Of a stretch of DNA of 64,000 nt, positions 36,125-44,384 are shown in pieces (positions within the stretch are counted from its first letter, which is position 1; the number at the start of each line of letters is the position of its first letter). The position numbers and the translations under genes were made by a program. Below the pieces are notes generated by a model. It was not told the DNA's origin. It saw only the letters and a program-made list of their open reading frames with translations, and did no database searches. The stretch is taken from NCBI RefSeq assembly GCF_003259505.1, contig NZ_QLLK01000010.1, forward strand, positions 62,001-126,000, given 5' to 3'. The DNA comes from Algoriphagus yeomjeoni. Its GTDB lineage: Bacteria; Bacteroidota; Bacteroidia; Cytophagales; Cyclobacteriaceae.

Positions 36125-36324
36125 CGGTATTAGCTTTAAAAATATAAACTGAAAGAAGTGGTTTGAAATGCGCCTATTGAGATTTGGATGCAGTGAAATT
36201 CAATACCAATAAAAAACCCAACAGAACAATAAAAACCTAAATTACTTTACATCATTAATTAAAGAGAAATAAATTAAAGGAACAAATGAAAACTACTATT
36301 TTAACCCAAAGCCGAATTATACTT

Positions 36325-36903
36325 TTAATTCAAAACTTTCCATTCTCCGGCTTTTGTAGATCCAACACGCATTATTTTCTTCTCCTTTTTCAGTTTGCTT
36401 ATCTGATATTCAACGCCTCTCCTTGTCAGTCCTTTCCTTTCTTGTAACTCTATAGATGTTATCTTAGGGTTTGATTTCATAGCATTCAGTATTATCTCCA
36501 CAGTTTCTTCCACAGTCCTATGGAGAACTACTGAAAACATCCCTTAAGTCTTAAATACAGGTTCAGGAAGATTGGCTTTTTTCATCAAATCCCTAATCCG
36601 GTCAATCCCGGAGCCCACCTGTTCCACCATATGAATACGGAGAAACAAACCAAAAATCAAGGGATTTCTGCTGTGGCTTTTGGTACCAAAACCAACTAAA
36701 GAAATAGCACTGCTCAATCCACCCGGATCACTGACCTCCACACGGTCTTTAAAAAGCTCAACGGTTATTTTCGCCTCCTTGTCGTAATAGTCTCGGTGTG
36801 AGATTGCATTAAGGATAGCTTCTTTCAGAGCCGTTTCGGGAATCTCCCAAATTTCCTTTCTTGGCCCTACTCCTTCAATTTCACACCTAATATAAAGCTC
36901 AAT
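36325..36903 (-). pseudogene. Broken AlbA_2/HATPase_c_4-type ATP-binding regulator
   Basis: Three features mark decay of a COG2865-type regulator. The N-terminal DNA-binding domain is missing (an in-frame TAA lies at 36906-36904). The ATP-binding part remains: PETALKEAILNAISHRDYYD, EVSDPGGL, FGTKSHSRNPLIFGLF and VEQVGSGIDRIRDLM. A second in-frame TAA (36546-36544) separates it from the C-terminal winged helix (36325-36540; ELQERKGLTRRGVEYQISKL). The remaining pieces have the usual order of the family. Confidence 0.85.
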
Positions 36904-37066
36904 TTATTTAGTGTCTTTTTTATTTAAACTCAATCTCTTTCGGGATTTTAAGCTGCTTAACTCTATCTATATCTCCTTCGTAGACTAAGTAGACTCAATC
37001 TTCAAAACTCTTTTTTTGCTAAATTGGACGAAATAACAATTGTTCAACCTATTGCATTAAAAATTT

Positions 37067-37588
37067 ATGAAAAATCCCCTATTAAAAATTTTTGGTATTG
37101 TCGCTGGAATGATGATTACTTATACTGCCCACTCCCAGTCTAATTTCAGCAGTAATTTAATAGGCTCGGGTGTGGTGGTATCTGACCTAGATCGTTCCTT
37201 AGATTTCTACATGGATGGAATCGGTATGGTCAAGGCATATAACTTCACCATCAACGAAGAGTTTTCCAAACGTTCGGGCCTTTCAAATGGTGTGGCCGTC
37301 GAGGTAAGTGTCCTGAAATTAGAGAATAGCCCAAATGCAAATGAATGGAAGCTAATGAGCTTTGGCAATGAACAAACTGAAACTAAACCGGAATATATCC
37401 AAGATGGAACGGGCGTTCAGTACATCACCATCAATGTAAAAGCGCTAAACCCCGTGATCAAACGATTAAAAGAAAAAGGGGTGAAATTATTGGGAAGTAC
37501 ACCAACGCCATTAAATGAAAATTTACATTTTGTTTTGGTACAGGATCCAGATGGTATCTTTATTGAATTGATAGGGCCATTGGAATAA
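37067..37588 (+). CDS. Exported VOC-family (glyoxalase/dioxygenase fold) protein
   Basis: A 173-residue protein with a signal peptide (about 1-23, ending AHS|Q) and one VOC domain: VVVSDLDRSLDFYMDGIGM, a central block ending YITINVKALNPVIKRLKEKGVKL, and VLVQDPDGIFIELIGPLE with the terminal glutamate ligand. Export is unusual for glyoxalase-type enzymes but occurs in Bacteroidota. Substrate unknown. It stands alone on the plus strand. Confidence 0.9.
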   Translation: MKNPLLKIFGIVAGMMITYTAHSQSNFSSNLIGSGVVVSDLDRSLDFYMDGIGMVKAYNFTINEEFSKRSGLSNGVAVEVSVLKLENSPNANEWKLMSFGNEQTETKPEYIQDGTGVQYITINVKALNPVIKRLKEKGVKLLGSTPTPLNENLHFVLVQDPDGIFIELIGPLE

Positions 37589-38038
37589 AGTCACAACTAT
37601 AACCATATAGTCATTATTAGTGGCTCAAGTGATGTGCAAATCCTTTACAATATAGGAAAAAGGGCCTTATAGACCGCAGCGTTACCGCCATTGTTATCCT
37701 TACATCAACAATAAAAAAATCAGGATTTACCAATTCCTGATGGTGTGATTTAAGTAGGCTGCCTACAAAAGCTGGTTCTTTTTCATAAAAGTTAGGGAAA
37801 GGAGATCATCGCCTATTAAAATCCATTTGTCTTCTGATGGAACAGGATTTGGATAAAGATGCTGAGATGATCCTGAGAATACTGTTAGAAAAAGGAGTCA
37901 AGCTGAAATCTGTGAGGGAATAGTGCTTAATACAAGTTTGATGGGTGTTTTCCGCCTCAGAGAAATATGGTTTAAGGTAAACTGGGGAGGACAACTTGGG
38001 GAGTATTTTACATATTTGCAGCAGAGAAGTAGAGACGC
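37589..38038. other. Gap with a possible small ORF or gene fragment
   Basis: A plus-strand frame at 37837-37923 (28 codons, ending ILRILLEKGVKLKSVRE) looks protein-like and is preceded in frame by similar sequence back to a stop. It may be a very small gene or the tail of a lost one. Nothing else recognised. Confidence 0.35.
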
Positions 38039-38338
38039 ATGAGAAAATTAACCGTCCATTTTATAGAAAAGGACAAAAAAAGCAAGGAAGCTATCAAGAT
38101 CCTGAAGATCGGGGGAGTAAACAATACCGGTCAGCGATGGGCGATCAGCACCAAAGAAGCCATAGAAGGAATCCGGTCCGGGCAGTGGGAGCTGTTTATT
38201 TTGGCCAACAACAATGAAATCCCGGTGCGGATCAGGCAAGAAGAAAATCAACCCCCGGTATTGATCGCCCAGGGAGACGGATACCTCCATAACCTGTTGG
38301 AAGACCTGCCAGAAATTAATTCAGAGGAAATTCTTTAA
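38039..38338 (+). CDS. DUF3892-like small protein
   Basis: A 99-residue protein. ILKIGGVNNTGQRWAIST, then EAIEGIRSGQWELFI, and a C-terminal GYLHNLLEDLPE follow the pattern of DUF3892 (from memory). Members are small, often near mobile elements, and of unknown role. It is transcribed on the plus strand, convergent with the Fic gene. Confidence 0.7.
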   Translation: MRKLTVHFIEKDKKSKEAIKILKIGGVNNTGQRWAISTKEAIEGIRSGQWELFILANNNEIPVRIRQEENQPPVLIAQGDGYLHNLLEDLPEINSEEIL

Positions 38339-38486
38339 TCTGATTATCCTAAATAATGCCAATAGCCGTATTTTCTTGCTGAACCGCAGGGAAGACAGAA
38401 AACGGAAGAAGCCTAGTGCCGCAAGTGATGTCCGAATGGATACACTTTAACATCAATTGGATTTAGTTACTATAGCTACTTTACAC

Positions 38487-39965
38487 TTAGCCAATAATCC
38501 TCAATTTACCCTCCGTATGTTCCAAAAAGGCATTGCTTTGTTCCAACAATGCCTGCATTTTGTCCATGTCCTCGCTTACTATTGTGGCGCTGAATTCATG
38601 GGTACGGGTAAGCATTCTAATGTATGGTTTAGGATCACTTTGCCTGGTTAATTTTCTTAAGGATCCCAAATAATCCTCCCTATACACAGTAGGTACTATT
38701 ATTTTGGATTGCATCGCTTTTGTCAGCTCAGCATTCATCATTACCCTGGCCACACGGCCGTTTCCATCCAAAAACGGATGAATCTCGCTTACAACGAACA
38801 TAATATAGGCTGCTTTCGCAAATGGGTGCTTGAGTGCTTGGTAAAATTCAAAACTTTTAATAAGTGTTCCCCTCACAAGTGAAGCATCAACAAATTCAGT
38901 TTGACCTGCATAATTATTTATATGTTTAAAATTTCCGGGATTCTTATCTACCCTAGCTGACAACAATAGCTGGTGTCTGTAACTCAATATGGTAAGCAAT
39001 TCTTCCGGAGAGTTGGGGGTTGTACTCATTTCACTCTTATTTGAGACAATCTTATAGGTGCCCAAAACGTCATGCGAATCTTCATTTCTCTTTACCAGTG
39101 GTTGTTGGGTCTGGATAATCTGCTTTGCCTCCGCCACTTCAAACACGGTACCCTCGATGTAATTAGAAAAATAACTTTCAAAAAATGCAAAACTCCGGTA
39201 AGACTTGTTACTTACGTTTTGCTCTTCCCTGAATTTGAATTCCTGTTGAGTCAATTCCTGAAACAGCATTTCGAATAAACTAATCCTGGCAGGATCATAA
39301 GGATTACCAAATGCCCGTGCGGCAGCTATTGGAGATTTTATTATAGTAGATGGATGCGTGGTGAGTAGTGCACTGATTATCTTGTTCAGTTTATCAAACT
39401 CGGGTTCCATATTTAATTCCTTGGCTATGATACTAGCCCGGTCTCTTACTTTATTCAGCTCCTGTTCTCCGTTTACTCTTATAATTTGTTCCAGACGATC
39501 TTCGATTTCAGGAAATGTTAGCGTTTTTGAATCTGGACCCGGCTTTCTTGAGACTTGCAGGTTCTCCAAAAATGCCCGTTCGCGTTGGGAAGCATATAAC
39601 TCCCCAGATAATGGGTTATCTCCTTCTATTGGCCCATTGCCTTTCAAAAAGTGGATCATTATGCCCGGAAGTTCAATTTTTCTGGTGTATTTATATGTCA
39701 GGAATATCTGATCGGCTTTCGTAGGTTTAAATTCCAGCGCAGAACGATGGCTTAACACCGCTCCTGGATATAATTTTCCAAGAACAGAAAACAGGTTTCT
39801 TCTTATGATAGCTGCCGGACTATCGTCGAAATTAGCCGAATATAGTCTAGGCGCTATCTTTCGAATTGCTCCTTCTTTTTCCAGTTTTGAAACATACCTG
39901 GAGATAGTTGGGTCAGAGGAACTATATATAATTTCCTGTAAGTGGATTGGTATATTTTTTTCCAT
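38487..39965 (-). CDS. Fic-domain protein with N-terminal AbiEi-like DNA-binding domain
   Basis: A 492-residue protein joining two parts. Residues about 1-130 look like a type IV antitoxin/AbiEi-like winged helix plus linker (ISRYVSKLEKEGAIRKIAPRLY, VLSHRSALEFKPT). The C-terminal Fic domain has HPFLDGNGR at 396-404, followed by VAR, and an inhibitory motif of the (S/T)xxxE(G/N) type, SNYIEG at 267-272. Fic enzymes add AMP or related groups to protein side chains; the inhibitory glutamate keeps the enzyme off until released. One protein could act as self-regulated toxin and repressor. The gene is preceded by an array of repeats (39949-40148) that could be its operator. All catalytic residues are intact. 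Confidence 0.88.
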   Translation of the reverse strand: MEKNIPIHLQEIIYSSSDPTISRYVSKLEKEGAIRKIAPRLYSANFDDSPAAIIRRNLFSVLGKLYPGAVLSHRSALEFKPTKADQIFLTYKYTRKIELPGIMIHFLKGNGPIEGDNPLSGELYASQRERAFLENLQVSRKPGPDSKTLTFPEIEDRLEQIIRVNGEQELNKVRDRASIIAKELNMEPEFDKLNKIISALLTTHPSTIIKSPIAAARAFGNPYDPARISLFEMLFQELTQQEFKFREEQNVSNKSYRSFAFFESYFSNYIEGTVFEVAEAKQIIQTQQPLVKRNEDSHDVLGTYKIVSNKSEMSTTPNSPEELLTILSYRHQLLLSARVDKNPGNFKHINNYAGQTEFVDASLVRGTLIKSFEFYQALKHPFAKAAYIMFVVSEIHPFLDGNGRVARVMMNAELTKAMQSKIIVPTVYREDYLGSLRKLTRQSDPKPYIRMLTRTHEFSATIVSEDMDKMQALLEQSNAFLEHTEGKLRIIG

Positions 39966-40148
39966 TATAAAGCAGATTCAAGATCAATATGACAAATAAT
40001 TTCTATTTTGAATGATATTTCTACAAATATTTTCTATGATAGTGGAAGTCATTTTTCGCAAATATTTTCCATTACAAGTGCTCTGAAAATCGAAAAAGAT
40101 AAATATTTTCTATTATAAGCCTCAGTATTGACAATATTTTCTATTAAA
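39949..40148. promoter_or_regulatory. Iteron-like repeat array upstream of the Fic gene
   Basis: Five repeats resembling AAATATTTTCTATTATA lie at 39991, 40022, 40057, 40098 and 40129 (start positions of ~20-nt units, spacing 31, 35, 41 and 31 bp), with a weaker sixth over the start codon (39949-39969). All have the same orientation and a palindromic AAATATTT core. They occupy the presumed promoter of the Fic gene. Confidence 0.75.
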
Positions 40149-40288
40149 AAATAATTTACAGAATTGAATTTTACGTCCTAAAGGCTTCCATAGTACACAC
40201 TTCAGCAGGTACATCAAATGTTCAATTTCTTCATTTTTAAATGCTGAGTTTAGACAGACCAAAACCTGTTTAGCATTCAGCCATAACC
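40149..40288. other. Short spacer between the Fic upstream region and the ardC terminator
   Basis: No gene seen in this stretch. Confidence 0.35.
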
Positions 40289-40309
40289 AAAAAAGGGGAT
40301 CTCTCCCCT
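40289..40309 (-). terminator. Intrinsic terminator after ardC copy 2
   Basis: The same GGGGA/TCCCC hairpin followed by TTTTTT on the minus strand as after copy 1, starting 5 nt beyond the stop. Confidence 0.85.
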
Positions 40310-40313
40310 AGTT

Positions 40314-41294
40314 CTAAAACGGAGGTTCCATCAGGATGTAATCCACCGCTTTTTGTGCTTTGCTCGCAGCCTCTATCAGTAAGTGCTTGTCGTTGCGAAG
40401 TTCGTTTAGCCAGTTTTGAATGTAAGCTGCAGAGTTCTCCAGCAGATTCTCATCCAATATCCCGGTGAGGTTGTTCAGGTACCCCGCTCCCATCTCGGCG
40501 ATCAACTCCTCGCGACTGTAAAATTCTGACGCAAATTGCTGAGGTTCTGAAACTCCTATCCTGTTTAATCTGGAAGGGTGCCCTGTGCTGTGGACGAGCT
40601 CATGGTACAATACCGCAAAATATTGCTCAGCGGATGCAAAGAGTTTTTTCTCCGGCATGGTAATCTGATCCAAGTCTGCCCGGTAGTAGGCTGAGGAACC
40701 GGAATGTATCAACTCAGGTGCCCGCAGCATTTCCTCATAGATCTTCCTGCATTGTTCATTATCAGGCACTGGCTCTTCTTTGCTGATTTCTGGAAACTCC
40801 CAGTCTATTCCCTCAATCTGTTCTATGGGAAACACCTTGAACTCCTTGAGAAAACCGGATTTACTCACCAGTTTGAGATCATATTCTCCTATTCTATCTT
40901 CTGGTATAACTTTCCCAGTCTTCTTGTCCCGAAAGGCAAAGTTCCAGTAGCAGATCGGCAGTGCCTTTGCACCTTTCTTGATCTTACCTCCCAGTGAGTT
41001 GGCCTGTTTAAAAGTCAGGTAGTAGGGATACTGATGGTTACAGGATAATAGCAGCCAGAGGTTGATCCCTTTGTAAGGTTTCTTAGTCAGGTAATTTGCT
41101 GGCATTCCCATCTCATGCCAAGGCTGTCTCCAGGGAATAACTCCCTGCTCCAGTTTCTCAATAATCAGGTCGGTAAACTTCTGATAGATATCCGATGAGC
41201 CTTTTACTGGTGGTGTCCACTTGTTTCTTCCAAGGTCATTTCCATCTTTTCTCTTAACCGATGGTTTTGCTGATGATTTTGCTAGTGTCTTCAT
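40314..41294 (-). CDS. ardC: ArdC-like antirestriction protein, copy 2
   Basis: A 326-residue paralogue of the protein at 14642-15628. The N-terminal ssDNA-binding-type domain is followed by a zincin-like C-terminal domain; the HExxH site is HELVH (231-235) in YHELVHSTGHPSRL. The N-terminal 30 residues differ most between copies; the rest is nearly the same. The start is fixed by alignment with copy 1 and by the conserved leader ending at the ATG. A terminator follows at once. It probably protects incoming DNA from restriction (family knowledge). Having two near-identical copies suggests repeated arrival of related mobile elements. Confidence 0.92.
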   Translation of the reverse strand: MKTLAKSSAKPSVKRKDGNDLGRNKWTPPVKGSSDIYQKFTDLIIEKLEQGVIPWRQPWHEMGMPANYLTKKPYKGINLWLLLSCNHQYPYYLTFKQANSLGGKIKKGAKALPICYWNFAFRDKKTGKVIPEDRIGEYDLKLVSKSGFLKEFKVFPIEQIEGIDWEFPEISKEEPVPDNEQCRKIYEEMLRAPELIHSGSSAYYRADLDQITMPEKKLFASAEQYFAVLYHELVHSTGHPSRLNRIGVSEPQQFASEFYSREELIAEMGAGYLNNLTGILDENLLENSAAYIQNWLNELRNDKHLLIEAASKAQKAVDYILMEPPF

Positions 41295-41475
41295 AGTCTT
41301 TTGTGTTTTGGTTTAACAAATACTTATGAAGCTGCACCAGCCTGAGACCGGCACTAAGTGCAAGAGGAATCGGAATAAATCAGCAAAGGCAGGAGTGCGG
41401 GCTTTATGCCGAAGTCTCTTGCCTCGTGTGACGGTATCAGGCTAAATTGGCGGAAGAAGGAATGGAAAAAATAAA
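41295..41475 (-). promoter_or_regulatory. Conserved structured leader of ardC, copy 2
   Basis: Same leader as at 15629-15808. Arms here: AGCCTGA (41339-41345) with TCAGGCT (41437-41443), and AGGCAGGAG (41387-41395) with CTCTTGCCT (41416-41424; one G-T pair). The outer stem extends through ACCG and CAC with two mismatches. Confidence 0.75.
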
Positions 41476-41852
41476 ACATTTTGAATTAAAGAAGCGATCA
41501 TATTAAAGGCCTAATTTTCTTTGACTCAAAGGCTGGAAAAATAACGCGGGTCCGAATTAGTGAGAGATTGAAGCAGCAAAAAAGATCTTGGAAATCGCAA
41601 TGACACGGGTCAACCAACTCAAATATGATGTGGGTTTTGCTTACCTAAAAGCATTCATACAGGTTTTCAAAAAAATCACGCTAAGTGCGTCAACGTATTT
41701 AAGTCCAAAACCAAACCCAACTAGGAACGGATCAATAAGTTGTTTCAAAAAGTATGGAGGTATTCACCATGCACCCATTCGCACATCCCACTCGCACTTA
41801 AGGGACAAGTTCTTTTTTGAACTTTTAATCCTCATCATTCCTATTTCCATTG
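41476..41852. other. Gene-free stretch
   Basis: No supported gene. GAGAGATTGA (about 41564) and CGCAATGAC (about 41596) echo parts of the palindromic element inside hsdM, so a decayed copy may lie here; the match is weak. Confidence 0.35.
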
Positions 41853-44288
41853 CTACTCACTCTTCAAACTGTTCACCGGATTCATCAGTGCTGCTTTGAT
41901 GGATTGGAAACTGATCGTAATAAGAGCCATAAACCAGACTAGAACCACGGGTAACGCTAGAAGCCACCAATGGAACTCCATCTGATAAGCAAAATTTTCA
42001 AGCCATTTTTTCATAAAAAACCATACTACCGGGAGTATGACTATACTGGCTATACCTATTAGCCCGATAAATTCCCGGGAAAGCAGAGACATGATGGTAA
42101 ACACTGAGGCTCCCAAAACTTTCCTTATCCCTATTTCTTTTGTGCGCTGCAATGTCATGTAAGAAGATAGCCCAAATAAGCCCAGGCACGCGATCAGGAT
42201 AGCCAAACCAGCAAACAGGCTAAACACTTTTGCGAATTGCTTGTCAGATTTATACTGGTTATCAAAATAGGTATCAAGAAAAAAGTAATCAAAGGGACTT
42301 CCCCGAAAAGCTTCACTCCAATTAGCTTGGATTTGTTCTAATGCAAAGGGGTAGTCAGCTGAAGTGATTTTCAATGAATAATATTCCCCTGCCCAAGGAG
42401 CGTTCAGGTATTCTTTCAGTGCAAAAACCATAGGACCTACTTCATTATGCAGAGATTGCTGGTTAAAATCGCTGATCACACCCAAGATTTCCTTTTCATG
42501 TTGATCATTATCAGATTCATCCCAAATGATTGTTTGACCGACTGCACCTTCTGGACTGTTGAATCCTAGTTGGCGGATGGCTGTTTCGTTGAAAATCACC
42601 GCTCCTCTATCAGAGGTGATTTCTGGGGAAAAGTTACGTCCAGCAAGAAATGTTCTGCCATATAATTCGAAAAAATCTTCATCAACAGCGACTATTTTCA
42701 CTCCCTTCCTGAATTCTGGGTTTGCGGGTGGATAAAAAGACCTTCCCCAGCTAAGTTGTTGTCCCGGAATATTGGAAGAGACACTTACAGATTCAACCTC
42801 AGGTAGCATTTGCACTTCATTTTTGAAAAATGTAAGCTGGCTCTGATAGGTAGAATCTTTAATCCCAGGTCCTTTAAGGATAAGCGTTTGCCCCAAATCC
42901 AAACCCATGTCCTGATGTTGCATAAAGTCAAGCTGCTTACGTACACCAAATGTTCCGGCAATCAGGGCAATCGATGCAGCAAACTGGAACACAACAAGTG
43001 CTTTCCTGAGCTGTACACCCTTGGTTTTTTTTAAATTCCCCTTGATCAACTGCACCGGCTGAAATGACAGTGCTATCGCAGGGTACAATCCCGAAATAAG
43101 GATACCGAATAAAAACAAGCCCATGATGCCAAGCCCCATTTCTAAATCAAACCCCTTTGCAAAATGCCCCTGTGTGAGGTCATGAAAGGGGGTCATCAGC
43201 AGATTTGAAATTAGCAGGGCCATCAGTGCGGCAACCAAGTTAATCAAACATGATTCCGTCAAAAACTGGACGATCAACTGTCCCCTATTTGATCCCACTA
43301 CTTTCCGTATTCCAATTTCTTTTGCCCGCTCAATAGCTTTCGCAGTGGTCAGGTTTAGGTAATTGATCCAGGCAATAACGAGGATAAAAAAAGCAATAAG
43401 TATAAGAAAAGTTACGGTACGCCGGCTGCCATTTACTTCCGCCTCCGCTTCCAGATTTGAGTCCAAATGGATTCCTTGGATGGGTTGCAATTCAAACTCC
43501 TCGTAATAACCATCTTTACGCCATTCAGCTAGTGTCTCCCCTCTGTATTTTTCCAGTACCCCATGAATTTTTTGCTTTACTATCGCCACATCGCTACCTG
43601 GCAAAATCTCGATGTAATTGTAGAAGTTCCCCCAATCCCAATCTTCATTAAGATTCCAAGGCAAGGAAATGAAGGAGATAAGAAAATCTGATTGCAGGTG
43701 GGAATTATTAGGAATATCTTCAAAAACCCCGCTGATAAGCAACTGTGTCTGACCTCTATCTCCCATATAAAAATTTAGAGACTCTCCTACTGCATCTCCG
43801 TCGGGAAAATATTTTTTTGACATCGATTCAGATAAGACTACACTACCAGGTTGGGTAAGTGCCGTCTGGATATCCCCCCGCAACACCTTATAAGAAAACA
43901 TGGAGAGGAATGAAGAATCCGCATAATAGATTTTTTCTTCATGAAAACTCCGATCACCTACTTGAAAAACGGGATCTGACATCAATGGAGCAGTGTGCAC
44001 GATACGGGCTCCATGAATCACCTCTGAAATATCCCTTTGAAAGGCAGGTGCCAGCGCAGGAACAGTCTGGGCCCGTTTCCCCACTAGTTCCCCGTTCATA
44101 TATGCATTACTCGAGACACGATAAATCGTGGGCTTTCGGAAGTCATCGTAGCTCAGTTCAAAATCCACGTACCTAAAAATCAGTAGGCAGGCAGCCATGC
44201 CGACTGCCAATCCCATAATATTTATCAGCGAAAACACTTTGTTCCGCCAAAGATTCCTATGTGCGATTTTGAGATAATGGTAAAACAT
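41853..44288 (-). CDS. FtsX/MacB-type ABC transporter permease (811 aa)
   Basis: An 811-residue inner-membrane protein of the Bacteroidota long FtsX-permease group: an N-terminal membrane helix (about 20-40), a MacB-like periplasmic core, a three-helix FtsX block with RAKEIGIRKVVGS, a second periplasmic core, and a final FtsX block with RTKEIGIRKVLGAS. No ATPase gene lies in the window, so it must pair with a partner encoded elsewhere. It follows a paralogue by 96 bp. Function may be export of a small molecule or lipoprotein-linked mechanotransmission (inference). Confidence 0.93.
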   Translation of the reverse strand: MFYHYLKIAHRNLWRNKVFSLINIMGLAVGMAACLLIFRYVDFELSYDDFRKPTIYRVSSNAYMNGELVGKRAQTVPALAPAFQRDISEVIHGARIVHTAPLMSDPVFQVGDRSFHEEKIYYADSSFLSMFSYKVLRGDIQTALTQPGSVVLSESMSKKYFPDGDAVGESLNFYMGDRGQTQLLISGVFEDIPNNSHLQSDFLISFISLPWNLNEDWDWGNFYNYIEILPGSDVAIVKQKIHGVLEKYRGETLAEWRKDGYYEEFELQPIQGIHLDSNLEAEAEVNGSRRTVTFLILIAFFILVIAWINYLNLTTAKAIERAKEIGIRKVVGSNRGQLIVQFLTESCLINLVAALMALLISNLLMTPFHDLTQGHFAKGFDLEMGLGIMGLFLFGILISGLYPAIALSFQPVQLIKGNLKKTKGVQLRKALVVFQFAASIALIAGTFGVRKQLDFMQHQDMGLDLGQTLILKGPGIKDSTYQSQLTFFKNEVQMLPEVESVSVSSNIPGQQLSWGRSFYPPANPEFRKGVKIVAVDEDFFELYGRTFLAGRNFSPEITSDRGAVIFNETAIRQLGFNSPEGAVGQTIIWDESDNDQHEKEILGVISDFNQQSLHNEVGPMVFALKEYLNAPWAGEYYSLKITSADYPFALEQIQANWSEAFRGSPFDYFFLDTYFDNQYKSDKQFAKVFSLFAGLAILIACLGLFGLSSYMTLQRTKEIGIRKVLGASVFTIMSLLSREFIGLIGIASIVILPVVWFFMKKWLENFAYQMEFHWWLLALPVVLVWFMALITISFQSIKAALMNPVNSLKSE

Positions 44289-44384
44289 GATACTAGCCTT
44301 TAAAATTTAATAGATCAGCCCCAGCGTTTCCCACTATTAGCTGCCAACCTTTAATGCTCATACTCCTCTTCACTTTTGCGTGCC

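Noticed and set aside
39949-40148. CRISPR array
   Set aside because: The repeats are short, imperfect and unevenly spaced, no cas genes are near, and spacers are not of uniform length.
41564-41605. Second copy of the hsdM palindromic element
   Set aside because: Only two short fragments match; the inverted ends are not both present.
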